A DNA stretch of 64,000 nt from Arthrinium phaeospermum (Eukaryota > Ascomycota > Sordariomycetes > Amphisphaeriales > Apiosporaceae). The first letter of the stretch is position 1. The number at the start of each line of letters is the position of its first letter. The stretch lies in assembly GCA_006503535.1 (NCBI GenBank), contig QYRS01000010.1, forward strand, positions 2,666,001-2,730,000. Direction: 5' to 3'. A model generated the notes under the pieces. That model was not told the origin of the DNA, did no database searches, and worked only from the letters and a program-made list of their open reading frames with translations. Positions 21,724-33,793 of this stretch are shown piece after piece. Made by a program: the position numbers and the translations under genes.

Positions 21724-24700
21724 CTAGACCATGGATTCGTAGGGCTGTGCCTCGTAACTCGGCGCCTCCTCGTCATCACCCACCGAAGCCACAGAAAACT
21801 GCGGCACCCAACGGCGGACGAGGCGCGGGACACCGGCACCCGACGGCTGGACCATCTCTTCTTGCCAGTTCAGCGAGTCCCAGGCATCCACGGCGGAGTG
21901 GCGTTGCAGTGATGAAAGGCGGCGTTGGATATCCTCGGCACCATGCACGCTGCCGTTGCGGACGGCTTCGACGGCGCGCAGGCGGCGAACCTCACGCTCC
22001 GCCACGACATCGGCAACCGCATGGTATCGGTCCTGGGCCGTGTTCCAGCCAGAGATGCCATTGCTCTCCGAGGTAAGTACGTAGCGCAGAGTGTGGAAGG
22101 GCAGGTTGAGAAGGATGCGTGACAGCTGCGGAGAGCACTTAGCAGGTTCGCGGGGAGAGGCAGCGTCCTCCTCTGGGTAGGCCGTGGGGAGATCACCAAA
22201 CTTGATGCTGGACAGTCGGGTAGGCTTGGGCTTGGCATTGCTGGATTGACGAACCGAGGAACCTCGGGCGATGGCAGGCGCCGTCTTCTGGTAGTGCATG
22301 GGCTGGGGAATGGCCGGCAGGCGCGCAAAAGGCGGGTCGAAGACGCTCGTGTCCAGCTCAAAGTTGGCGGGGAAGGCATTGATGAGGAAACCGACCATGG
22401 ATGACATGAGCAGTTCCGTGTCGCGACCGTAGCCGTACTCCTCTTCGGGCAAGTCCGACTCGTCGTCCAAGAATCGCTGGTGGCTGTTCTCCAGGGCGAA
22501 GGCGAGGCCCTCTTCGACAGTGTTCCAGTTGATCATGGCGGCGGCGATCTGCAAGCCCCGAACAAGGACGTCTCGCATCTGGAGCAGGTGGCCTGCAGCG
22601 GCGTATGCCAAGGCGAAGTTGAACTGGTCGGCATGGCGGCCGGCTTGCTCTGGAGTGGTGATGTTGTTGCCCATGGGAGGGGGAACGGGGAGCAAGGGGC
22701 TCAGGTACAGTCTCTGGACAGCCGTGTACCATGCATCGGCGCGGCGGAGCCACATGTCCTCGGACTGGATGCTGATGGTGTGAGAGCCCGGGTCTTGAGC
22801 GCGGAGAAGCATGATCGAGTTCATCAAGTAAGGGCTGCGGGCCAAGATGAGCTTGTGTCCCTTGATCTTGACGGGATCCTGGCGGCAGTCGGGGAACACC
22901 AGCTCCAGCACGCAGTCGGCCAGCTCGGGCGAGTTGAATTGGCTTCGGAAATAAGCGACACTATCGGCCAGGTCCTCGGCCATCATGCTCGGTCTGCCGC
23001 CAAAATGGCCAGGCGCCATGAAGGGCGGCTGGAAGTGACCGTGGCCCATGGCATGCGGGAGACCGGGATGAGGCCCGTGGTTGCCATAGCCGCCGTGGCC
23101 ATTGGGTGGCAGGAAGTGCTGTCCGTTCTCGTTGCCGTTCTGGTCGCCAGAAGCCTGCGAGCCCTGGAAGCTGTGAGGCGTAGGCGGACCGTAGCGTCCC
23201 ATGTTAGGGGGATAACCGTCGTAGGGTCCGTGGGGAAGGGGGGTAGGAGCCTGCACCTGGTTGTAGCTGTCCATGCTGGTGGAGAGGGGTCCCATCTCGT
23301 GACGGAACGGACCAGGACGGCCGGGGAAGTTGGTAGCAGAGCTGTCGGTGTGCGCATGGCCGTGACCGTGACCGTGACCGTGTCCGTGGAACCCGTTGGT
23401 AGGAGGGAAGGCCTGACCGTTCTCGCCGCCATTAACGCCGTTCATGTGGTGGCCGTTCGGGGGCGGCATGAAGCCGGCAGCCGGAGGTGGGGCGGGCGAG
23501 GGAGAGTGTGAGTCGGGAAAGCCCATGCCTCCAAACATGATGGGGCCATTGGGGGTGGGATGAGGTCGCATCGGGTGAGCCGGGTGGAAGCCGGCGGGGT
23601 CGGAGCCGTGATCCATAGCTAGACGGTGGTGGGCCTCGTGAAGGTGATGGCCGTTGACGGGAGCATGGGGCACGAAGTCGTTGTTGGGATAGGTTGCCGA
23701 CTGGGGCTGCGAATCGAAAGCGGAAGTGGGCGAGGAGAGTTCGCTTGGGTGGTAGGATGCAACTGTTAAATCATTTACTGGTAAGCAAGTGTTCTCCAAA
23801 CGGGCATGCATGCCTGAGTCTGCAGGAAACAAAGAACAAAAAGAAGAAGTACCTGGATGCTGCTGCTGGGGTTGTGAGGTGCAGACCCATTACTCAGCGC
23901 GAGGGGTGTTTTCTCCGGATCATTGGCGGCCGCAGGAGCTACGGAAGCTTGAACCAAAGACGAGGAGCGGGTTCGCGCCGGGGTGTCTGGGGCATGGATG
24001 TCGTTGGGGACGTCGCCAAAGGTGAGGTTGCCAATGCCGTTGGCCGGGCCGTTGTTGTGCGAGGATGACTGGTTCCGTTTGTGCAGCTTTGCGTCACCGC
24101 GGCCGTTTTGGTTGGGGGCCTGGTGCTTGGTTCCGTTGACGACGCTGTTGTTCCGGCCGCGGTTGCCCTTCTTGTTGCTGCCGTTGGTGTGTTCATGGCC
24201 ACGAGGCGATGCACCGTTGGTAACCCCGTTTGCCGTGGCAGAGGCGGTGTTGTTGTTGCTGTGGGCGGCGGTTGCTGCTCCTCCGGCCTTCTCCACACCA
24301 GCGCCGTTGGTGGCGGCCTCGTTTCCAGAGGCCGACATGTTCTTGCGGTGGGCAGCCTTTTGCAGTGCCAGAGCCGAGTCGGGAGCGGCGGCGTGATGGT
24401 CGATCAGAGCAGCCTCGAGAGACGCAACAGGGTGTCCATTCGTAGATTGGGCGGCGGGCGCACCGTTGGTCGAGGGTCGTCGCTGGTGGTTTTGCTGCTG
24501 CTGCTGCGTCTGCGTCTGCGGCTTCTGCTGCTGTTGCTGGAGATGTTGTCGGCTGGCCTGGCGATTAACGTACTGCAGAGGAAGCGCAGGCACAACGGCA
24601 GGGAGAGCAGCGGCAGTCGCGAGTTGCTTCTTGGGCTGGTGGTGCGGCAGTTGCGGTTGCGTTGCTCCGGTCGACGCTCCATTAACTCCGCCCGAGACGG

Positions 24701-24815
24701 CTGGGGCAGGACTGGCGCCATTCGCAGGCACAGCGGCCGGGGCAACAGCAGCGTGGTGATTGAGGTTGTGCTGCTTCTGTTGCTTGATGGCCTGACCACC
24801 CTTTTGGGGCGCCAT
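21724..24815 (-). CDS. Large Gln/His/Asn-rich protein with BTB-like domain
   Basis: Long low-complexity protein with one folded module. The first exon starts at 24815 (MAPQKGGQAIKQQ) and reads to a donor at about 23853 (CAG then GTACTT). The frame changes, and the phase-compatible acceptor nearest in style is TTCGCAG before 23706, giving about 981 residues. An alternative, donor GTAATG in CTGAGTAATG with acceptor TTTAACAG at 23763, also restores frame, so the junction is uncertain. The N-terminal 550 residues are Ala/Asn/Gln-rich, then His/Gly/Pro-rich with a six-fold His-Gly alternation. At about 560-690 a BTB-like fold appears: DSVAYFRSQF, LADCVLELVFPDC, IKGHKLILARSPYL, FNFALAYAAAGHLLQ. A charged C-terminus follows with LPFHTLRYVL. 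The pattern fits conserved Sordariomycete BTB proteins of unknown function. Confidence 0.78.
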
Positions 24816-27800
24816 GATGGGTTGGGGGAGCGAGAATGACGGTGGTCGTTTGGTTGTGGTCAGTCTCGGGTGGGTTGGTTGGGGGGGTAGATTAAGATAC
24901 TATTTTTCTCTAGGATGCTGCTTGGGATTTGCAGCGGGCGGGCGTGGGCGGGCGTGGAATATTTCATCCACGCTTAATTGGCCTTTGGATGTTTTCGGCT
25001 TTTCCCTCCTTCGCAGAAGAGTCCAGAGTGGAGGGAGGTCCTTGCTGAGGGGTGGCCCCAGAAAAAACTTCGGCGCTGGGCCTGTCAATTTGCTGCTGCT
25101 TCGCTCTCCTTCCCTTGCCCTCCACCAAAAGCGCACCAAGCTGCTGCTGCTAGATCACAACTCGCCTAGCCTTGCCTTGCCTGTTTCAAAGCAACAGCAG
25201 ATAAGTGTCGAGGAAGTTTTGGAAGGTTGGCAAGAGCTTATGGAATAGTAATCAAAGTCGCAATTGGAGCAGAAATGGCAAGAACTCTCTCAGAACACCT
25301 CAATGGCAGGCACGCTGGTCGGTCGTCGGTCCCTTTTGGTTGGTCTAATCTTTTTTTTATCGGGGATAGGCAGAGAGGGAAAAGGTGGAAATCGAACGGT
25401 CGTGGTGTGTGCCAGGGCCCAGGAAGAGGATGTTTTATTTTGGCTGCTGGCTTTTTGTCCGAAACCAGCGCCGATGAAAGTCCGCCGAGTCGAGAAAGCT
25501 CCTTTGGAATGAAGTTCTTGCTGGTGTAGAAGGCGCAATGGCAATAACCAGCAAGCTGTTCCACTGGTGCACGCGCCTGAACAATCGGTTGATAGATTGG
25601 AGTCGCGATCGCTGGTCTGTCGCTGCTGCTCCTTATGAGGTCAGTGTTCGGTACCTAAAGCCGGGGAGCCTGCAAGCTGAATAAGCTGCAACTGGAGCCC
25701 TGCGTGGCTCCTAGTCGATTGCCTTGGCGCTAATGCTGGGCCAAATTGGAACGAACTGCCTGCACCTGCACCTGCATCTGCACCCTCTCCTCTCCTAGTA
25801 GCGTGCGTCGGGTGTAAGATGTATGTATGAAGTAATGCACACAAAAACCAGCAGACAGTCTGTAAGAGGATAAGAGAAGAGCAACAACAAGGGGGGAGGA
25901 AAAGGTAGATAAGTAAAAGTATGTAAATAAGTAATGTGTGTATGTATGGCCAAGAGGAATCGCTGACTGTAAGACTGTTGAACTTTTTTACCTTGGACGT
26001 ACATCAAGCATGTAGCGGCGGAGGCAAAAAAAAAAAAAAAAAAGGCACTGAAAGAAAAGGATGCAATGGATCATTGAGCAATGCGGCATCGACCTGACGG
26101 GACCTGACCGCCGCCCATCCCCCATCACGGCGCTGCATGCACTACCCACGGTGCGCTCACCACGCAAACAGCCTGCGGAAAGGGTCTATGGGTTCTAGAA
26201 TGCCCTCACCAACCGAGGGTCACGTTTGTTCCTGGGCCCCAAAAGGTTTGCCCAGGAATCCACTCAACCCCCCTATAGACTTTCGGGCTCTGCCAAAGGA
26301 GGGCACCGCCAGCTCCCATTCCTTCCTCATTGAATCGAGCAATGCAAATGAAACTGGATGCGCTTGTGTCCTTTGTCAACTGGACGACATTTGCATTGTG
26401 TCGTATGCGCGCACAAAGAAAGCGGGCGCATGAATGACGGCGACTGTGGCTACTGGAATGGGCGAGACTCTAATGTCCGATGCATTCATTCAGTGTGCGT
26501 GTAAGTCGCTTAGAAGGTTGCCAATTGGTAATATAGCACCAGCAAAGTGCTGAGCTGACATTTACAATTGATCCAAAATGCGACCCCCCACCGAGCCGGA
26601 GTGTGCCTGCCAATTAGTACGGTGCATGTACTCCATACTGCGACCGGATGCTAAAAGGTACCTGTCCAGGCCGCATGCGTCATCGGGGAAATGGGCGATC
26701 TGCTCAGAGATGGTGGGCTGTCTCGCGGGAGCGGTCTACCATGTCTTAGATATGCGACCGCTCCCGTTGTGGTCTTCCATTCCTCATGATCGTGCCCGTA
26801 GAAGTAAGTGATTTGGAGCCATTATCTCTATCTCTGCATGCTGCATAAGGAAACCAAAGTGAAATAACTGATGGTGTTTGGTTTCTTTTGTCCCCTGTAG
26901 TTCTGCCAAGACACTGACTGCCCGCCCGTAGCTCGATCTGGTTTCGTTTTTCTCCCTCTTGTTTCCCTCTGCTTAAATTAAGGTTTTCGATCCGTGCACG
27001 CGTACCCACCGTGGTACTGTATGCTTCCCACCCCACATCCGGTCCTCTCCTCCAAAATTCTTGGGACTCCCTCCATTGGATCGGGGGATCTGCCCTGCAG
27101 TCAAAGAGTTCATGTGCAAGATTGCGGCCTGCTCTAGGTGACACTTAATGCCTGGGTCACACAGTGCATGAGTGCATCTCAGCTGCATGCTGCAGTTGTC
27201 CATTGAGTTCGCTCATCGCCGGTAGAGCAACCAGTGCAATCGTTCATCCAGCTGCAATCTGTCATAGCGCTGGAACCGGTGCTCTGGAGCCAGCAACCAG
27301 TGCTATTCAGCCAGCACCCCACGTTGCACTAAAAGCGAGCTCTGCTCGGGCCGCACGATGGGCGATAAAAATAGCTCCCACTGTCACCCTAGCCAACTCC
27401 ATTGCTGCTGAGCGCGATACGAGGCGCGCAAAGCTTCAGTTCAGTTCCGTCTTCTCATCAACTGCGGCATGTTGCTTTGTCACAGCCTTTGGCGGCCTCG
27501 TAATCGCCCTGCTCCGAAATGTCTGTGCTGAGAAACTCATTGATGTGACCGCGCAAGCGACAGCGCCTCGAGCGCCACAGCCAACGCCTCGATGCCCTTT
27601 TCCAGCGTTCTAAGCTTCGAGGACACACTGGACAGTCTTGTCTCCCATGTCTGCATGCTGCAGCAACGCGATGTATATTACTCTATCATCTATCAACTAA
27701 GGCGCCAAGCCACTTTACTTTCATACATCTTACTGATATCTACCTACCTAACCATGAGACCAATTGTTGCGCAGCAGGATTGCGTACATGTGCCTATTCG

Positions 27801-29204
27801 TATCCTGTCACATCAATCCGAAAGGTATACGCTTCATCGCCAAGGCTGAGAAGCTGAGCGCAACAGCTATCAAGCCTTCTCGAAAGCACAGCAGGCGCAG
27901 CCACCCAGAGGTCTAGGTCTGGCCACTACCGTCTGCTGTCAGAACTCTGCAAGAATAGCCCATCCTTTCCCACATCAGTCGATAGTCCAATCCAGCTCTG
28001 GCTAGCTTTGCGAGGTCCCTAGCTGGCAAGATGGAAAGGAAGGAAGGAAGGGAATGGATCACAGCCTCGGGTCGCCTGAAGCTTGTGCCTCCCTTCATAC
28101 CACGAGAGGGATTCTTGGCCTTGTTCGGCTTCTCTGCGGAAAAGGCGAGACTAACGGTCGTTACTCAGCTTAAGTCCGAACTTCGTGGCTTCTTATTCCG
28201 AGGTACAGAGGTGCTTCCAATCCTCATTAGTGTGCTTATGGCAGGTGACAGGCGCCTTTGGCATACGTGCTCAAGGAACTGAAGCATCCAAGAGTGACGA
28301 ATTCTGAAACTACCGCTAGAGAAGACAATAACACAAACCATGTCATCGTTTCTTCCAGATTTGATTGTTGTGCTATGGCTAGTGACGAGAAGAATAACCC
28401 GCCGGAGGTGATCGGCTATATGACCAGCTCGGCCCAACCAAATGGCCAACGATACTGGAGACGAAAACATACAAACTCAGAGACCCGACGAGGCATGCCG
28501 TAGCCAAGCATATATCGCACTGGTATAGGCAACTGAAGGCGATCATGCTTTCACCACCACTCCAATATTGCAGCCGTGTGATAAAAACAAGAAGTACTCA
28601 AGAGCTCAGCTGCTGAAGCAGCTTTTACATGTCAGGCCGCAGATGATGTTGCGATTACTACTACAACCATGAGGACTCTCGGGCTGCTACTTGCTATGCT
28701 ATGATTCAAGATTAATCTCGGGGCCTCTGGTATGACATGATAGGCCAAGCTATCTGCAGATTGCGAAAAGAGAAACCCGTTTCGTTCAGGGTTAAGTATA
28801 CCTGTGTGCGCGAACGTCATCATTGCACCGCATTCATAGATGAGGTAGTCTTGCTGTACCGTTCGCTTGAGATAGCCACATCAGCCGACATGCCTCCATC
28901 AATCCGCAGCCTGGGTGTTGATTGCGGCGTGCTGAAAAGTATGTTCGATATCCTTGGAATGACAGCACCTAACGTGACATCCAAGTACTATGCACAATCA
29001 CCGTGTTCTCGAATCGAGTACCAACCACAAGGTGCAATAGGATAGAATCGTACCCTCATCAAACATTAAGTAAAGTAGACAACCTACCCACATCCGTCCT
29101 CAAACTCCCCTTATTCTTCTCCCTCCCCCAACACCACTTTCAAATTGCAAATGCTCCAAATATACAGCCACCGAATAGTACAAGAACGCAACCACGCCTC
29201 CTAT
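24816..29204. other. Long gene-poor region
   Basis: 4.4 kb without a supportable gene. The first kilobase is probably the long leader/promoter of the gene starting at 24815. An A19 run lies at 26025-26043. On the minus strand at about 27648-27552 a short frame reads as an amphipathic helix (KLRTLEKGIEALAVALEAL) ending at a stop; it could be the tail of a decayed gene. The 28.1-28.9 kb part has short minus-strand frames without domains. Confidence 0.4.
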
Positions 29205-31168
29205 CTATTCCTCCCCACCACCCAAATACAACCCCCCTTCATTCTCCTCCTCCTCCCCCTCCTCGACCTCAACCCCCCAATCCCGCCACTCCGTCCCCCT
29301 CACCCACGAAACCCCCTTCCGCCACCCAGCCTCGCGCACGGCTTTAGCATCCCGCTCGTACACCGCCCCCGTCACGGCGAGCGCCACCACAAACACCCAC
29401 AGGTCCCCGCCCTTCATGGCCTTCCACCACCGCCGCTTCACCCCGACCTTCCACAGGCTGTCCACCGACGTCCGCGCCGAGTACAGGAAGATGCCCCGCC
29501 CCCGCTTGCGCTCCACGAACCCCCACAGCCCCGCCAGGAACCCGCCCAGGAAGAAGCGCTGCGTCGCCAGGAAGTGCCGCGGGAACCACGTCTGGAAGAA
29601 GCAGATGCTCGCCCACGCCGTCGAGATGGCCCCCGTCACAAACGTCGACAGCCGCAGCGTCTGCGAGAACAGCTTGCTAAAGACCGCCATCGGCGCGTTG
29701 TACAGCGACTTGTACTTGGGCAGCAGGAACAGCGAGTACAGCACCAGGAACGCCCGCCCGATGCGCGGGAACGACCGGACCCAGAACGTCAGGTAGGTCC
29801 GCAGGCAGGAGGGGTCGGCGCCGTGCAGCGTCGCGCAGCTGAGCGACGTGATGAGAGGGTGCGCTTGCGAGGTGAGCGGTGCCAGCTGGGTCAAAGAGGC
29901 TGGTAGCGTCTCTTGGTTGGGGAACAGCGCCGGGCTGACGAATGGCCTGAAGATAGTGTCAGCAGTGTCCCGATAAAAAGATGCAATTGGAGTCAGGGGT
30001 AAGAAGTACTTACGGCCAGTTAAGCTTCGCCATCTGGGCCAGGCTGTCGGCCACGTCCCACGGCCCCGGCCACTTGACGCCCGCGGGCAGGTTCCGGGGC
30101 GCGCTGTGCAGGTAGGTCGTGGTGCTCTTCCAGATGAAGTCGACGTAGGGCACGGGGGAGCACTCGCGGTCGAAAGTGACGGCGTGCAGGAGCTGGCCAA
30201 AGGCAAAGGGCTGGATCATCCAGCTGCCCCACCACCAGGGCCGCTCGCGCTTGACCATGCCCTTGCCGCCGACGCGGGCCTTCCAGCCCCAGATCAGGCC
30301 CTCGCCCTCGAGCAGGTTCCACGCGAACTCGAGCGCCCGGAACATGGTGTAGATGGCCACCGACACCCGCAGCTTCTGCGACGGGTAGATGCCCAGCGCG
30401 AACCCGGCCAAGCTGGCGCCGACGGCGGGCGCGTACGGCGACGTCAGCGTCTGCGTCGTGCGCGGGTTTCGCGTGCGGAAGGGTTCCGACGAGGGCTCCA
30501 GCAGGTGCATGCGCAGCCGGCCCAGGAACCGGAACAGCAGGCGGTATAGCAGCAGTATGGTCGACAGGGACATGGAAAGCCGTAGTGTTGACGACTTGTA
30601 GAAGGGCTCCTTTTTGTTGGTGGCCAAGCTATATTAAACAGTACGGTCAATCATTTGTACGCATCGGATAGTAGCATGGGAAGAACAAGAAGACATACGG
30701 TTTCTGGCCCTTGATTCGGGCCATAATCATATCGTAGGCCTTCATGCCGAGGTTGGTGGCCACGAAGATACGCAGGGCATGGCGCACGGCTCGCGCATTG
30801 TAGCTATCGCCGCGGCCTCCGCTGCCAGCCGAAGACGCGTCCTTTCCCTTGCCCTTGCCCTTGGGCTTGACGGCATCATCGCTGCCGCTCTCGGCGTACT
30901 TCTCGACGGCCAGGACGCTGGGTGCTCGGCGGCGCAGGACGCGCGATCGGGAGAGGACGTATTTGTGGAGGGACTCGTACTCGCGCGGGGACATGGTGTA
31001 GCGGATGGCATTTCGCAGGACGGGGTCCGCCAGGGACTTGGACTGGGAGGAGACGGCCTTGGACGCAGCACGCGGTCGCGAGTTCGGAGGTGCAGGTGTC
31101 GTTTTGTTGGGAATGTCGATGGGAGGGACCCTGGATGGCCCAGCTTGCGATGTCGACGAGGGCTCCAT
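29205..31168 (-). CDS. TMEM135-like multi-pass membrane protein
   Basis: Polytopic membrane protein resembling TMEM135, a protein tied to peroxisomes/mitochondria and lipid handling in animals; the fungal role is unknown. Three exons, 31168-30699, 30628-30014 and 29946-29205, stay in frame (phase 2 at both junctions) and give 608 residues. The start chosen is MEPSSTSQAGPSR; an upstream in-frame Met at 31249 is possible. The N-terminal 150 residues are soluble and basic (KPKGKGKGKD). Hydrophobic segments include LSMSLSTILLLYRLLF, VGASLAGFALGIYPS, FGQLLHAVTF and RAFLVLYSLFLLPKY. The Cys-Leu-Arg motif PSCLRTYLTFWVRSFPR and the late glycine-rich segment FLGGFLAGLWGFVERK correspond to the repeated TMEM135 module. 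The C-terminus is acidic (EEGEEEENEGG). Confidence 0.75.
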
Positions 31169-32167
31169 GGCCGCTGAGCAGCGCCAACTCGGGCGCAGGT
31201 CACGAGAAGCGGTCCAGACGTTCCGAAATGTGGCGAGTTCGATGCACAATTGAGCGTAGGCGTGCGTGGAGTAGATGGAAACAATATTATGCAGCTGACG
31301 TGCCGGGTCGGAAGAGCTGAGGAGAGCTGAAGTTGGCGAAAGGAAAAAGGGTAGCAGCCCGACGTCATGTGTCGTCGACGCCCAAAACGCAACTTTAAGG
31401 GGTTAGATTTTACAAAAGCACCCGTGTGTGCTTGTTTGATTGAACGTGTAGGAAAAAAGAAGTCAGAAAGACAGAAAGTGTGAGACCGCGACGAGATTAC
31501 GGGCGGCAGGAGGGCGGGATGCGCAAGTAAGAGACGCTTGGCCGCATCGCAGTGTAATGTCTCGAGTGTATTGTTTGTATGCAATGCAGGCCGGCCAGCT
31601 TTGGCTGTGGCATGAAGAAGCAATCTTAGAGAAAGCTCGAGCCTCGGCTCTCACATGGCAATCTGGCCACTGGCCATGGTCGCCCCAGCTTGCGCCCTAT
31701 CAGGCCCAATTGCTGCCCACTAATCACAGGCTTAGGGGCTCAGGTGGGGGGCATCCCTGGGCATTCTACTGGCGCATCATCATCCCGGCATCTCGGTTTC
31801 CCTGTCCAGTACCCTGTCTCTACCACTTTGACAACTGCTTCCCCAGGTTTATGAAGAGCATCTGACAGGCTAGACACTGGCGCATCCCACATGGGACATG
31901 CATGGAGGAATCAAGGAGACACTCCATATTTCCATCGGCCTGGGACGGTTGCATTGATCGAAGAGTCTAGTGCTACCACATGAAGCTGGCAGCTACCTTT
32001 GGAGAGAATATGTAATGCCCTCAAAATTTGACGGATCTTTGATGTGTCGATCACTCGTTTCCAAACAGACCCAAGTTCTCGCATACCTCAAGGCCCAATC
32101 GGACAGGCGATGCGCACAGTCATCTCAATCTCTATGTATCTCCTGCAAACGCCCGGCTTCATGTCCA
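31169..32167. other. Intergenic region, no gene seen
   Basis: About 1 kb with short frames only. The left end is the promoter of the TMEM135-like gene. Confidence 0.45.
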
Positions 32168-32470
32168 TTACCATTGTACCGTAACCGGCGTCGCTCTTCT
32201 TTGTGGCGTAGTCGTCGTGGGTGTAGGGCAAGCGATCATCGACCCCAGTGGCTTGCAATTGAACTCCTTGTTGAGCTGGAAGCATGACCCGTTCATACAC
32301 TCGCACCTTTTTGGCAACCGGTCAATACGCACGTACTCAGAGGTTTTACCGGGTATGCCTTACCAATTGTGATTCAGACCTTGGTCCGGGTCCGCTACGC
32401 TTTCGCATTCGACGCCGGCCGCGGTACTCAGGCTGCTGCAAAGCAAGCCCACAATGATGCCGGGTCTCAT
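32168..32470 (-). CDS. Small secreted six-cysteine protein, effector-like
   Basis: This gene is found by splicing two short exons: 32470-32364 and 32306-32168, 81 residues. The start is MRPGIIVGLLCSS, a signal peptide with probable cleavage after STAAG (about residue 19). The intron (57 nt) has a good donor GTAAGG and ends CCAAAAAG, a weak acceptor. The mature chain has six cysteines (22, 37, 39, 44, 53, 62), enough for three disulfides, in segments VECESV, WCECMNGSC, NCKPLG and ACPTPTTTTP. The clustering of cysteines only in the spliced frame supports the model. No homologue is recognised. Such proteins in fungi are often effectors or surface proteins, but that is inference. Confidence 0.6.
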
Positions 32471-33136
32471 GGTGAGTGGCTTTCTTTTCTGGTGGTTTTT
32501 TTATTGAGCCGCGATGGATGTAGGAGTTAGATGTATATGTGGCAGACCGTCCGTAAGTCTGGCGTGGTTCGTCGCATCAATGTAGCAGTAAACAGCATGC
32601 ACAAGCCGGCATAGGAGTTCCCCCAACAACACCATATATGTACTCAAGCAGTACTGCTATGAACAGCGGACACATCACCTTTACGGTGTCATACAATCAC
32701 ATCGTGTGGGCACGGGATAGTAGAGGTAGAAATGGGGTTTGAGTTTGTCGCGAATAATGACGTTGCTGGAGATCCGTCATGTCTACATATTTGCTACATC
32801 ATCTAGCGGCCATACCAGTATATTAACTGGCTCATAACAGCTAATATCAACCCGGCCGAGTTGCAAGCTTTCGCTCTCTCGCTTCCAATGACAAACGGAT
32901 CTTACTGGGCAAGAGCCCGCCTTTCCCAAATATTGATAGAGCGCCGCCAGCCCAGGACATCAACACAGCCTCAGCATACTTCCAGGGCCGGGGCTATTCA
33001 CAGGTGTCGGTGTCTTCTTCCCTACTACCTGTGCACATTCATTGATTCATAGTCTTCGGCTTCCAGGTTACTCTTGCTTTTTTCCGACCCTAGATCACCT
33101 GGGAAGAAAGGCTTGGTTGGCCCTCGGATACGGCAT
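32471..33136. other. Intergenic region, no gene seen
   Basis: Short frames only. It carries the promoter of the small secreted protein and the 3' flank of the next gene. Confidence 0.45.
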
Positions 33137-33793
33137 CTAGAAAGCATGGTCCCACACCTCATCGGGCGGGAACGCAAAGAACTCGTAGTACGCCTCGTTG
33201 CCACTGCACAGCGACTCGTACATGGCCGTGATGGAGTAGGCGTCGAGGTACTGCCACTCCATCTCGCCCTCCGGGCCGTCGTCGTACGGCCTCTCGTCCT
33301 CCTCCTCGGCCTCGCACACGATAATCACGACCCCGTCGTCGATGTATCTCAGCTCTTCGTCTGAGTCGAAACCGCTCTCTTCAGTGGCCCGGAACTTGTC
33401 GAGGACGTCGTCGTTGACGAGCAGGAAGAAATTCCGGCGCGCCTGGCTAATCTCGTCGTAGGCGTCGGGGTCGTTGGCTTTCAGCGAGGCAATCCACTCC
33501 ATGTGACACTTCCGCACCTGGCTGGGCTGCAGGCCTTCCAGGCTTTTGTTGTTGTTGTTGTTGTTGTCGCTGTCTGACAGGTGTCGCTCTCTCACGTGAA
33601 GCGTAGCACAGGCGGCAATCTGCCCCTCTCCGTCGTTTCCGGAGGACTTGTTCACGGCTTGCCGGATATAGTCCAGATAGCGATGCCAAAGCTCGTCATC
33701 TGCGAACGAGGTCCGATAAACATCGAAGCCCCAAGTCTGGTGAGGGTGGATGCGGCCGTTTAGGTCATGTAGAATATAATGATATCTCTCCAT
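33137..33793 (-). CDS. Fungal orphan-family protein, acidic
   Basis: Intronless, 218 residues. The N-terminus MERYHYILHDLNGRIHPHQTW followed by GFDVYRTSFADDELW has the look of a family of unknown function that is expanded in Sordariomycete genomes (HDL-G-xHPH...GF-xYRT). A seven-Asn run from GTT/AAC repeats lies near residue 80. The middle is helical (VRKCHMEWIASL, SQARRNFFLLVND), then DDGVVIIVCEAEEEDERPYDDGPEGEM, and the C-terminus ends AYYEFFAFPPDEVWDHAF. No signal peptide or membrane segment. The start is the first Met of the frame. Function is unknown; the family name rests on remembered pattern, not a search. Confidence 0.75.
   Translation of the reverse strand: MERYHYILHDLNGRIHPHQTWGFDVYRTSFADDELWHRYLDYIRQAVNKSSGNDGEGQIAACATLHVRERHLSDSDNNNNNNKSLEGLQPSQVRKCHMEWIASLKANDPDAYDEISQARRNFFLLVNDDVLDKFRATEESGFDSDEELRYIDDGVVIIVCEAEEEDERPYDDGPEGEMEWQYLDAYSITAMYESLCSGNEAYYEFFAFPPDEVWDHAF

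Noticed and set aside
22480..23511. 343-codon plus-strand frame
   Set aside because: Antisense of the BTB-like gene; Val/Gly-rich composition mirrors its His/Pro codons.
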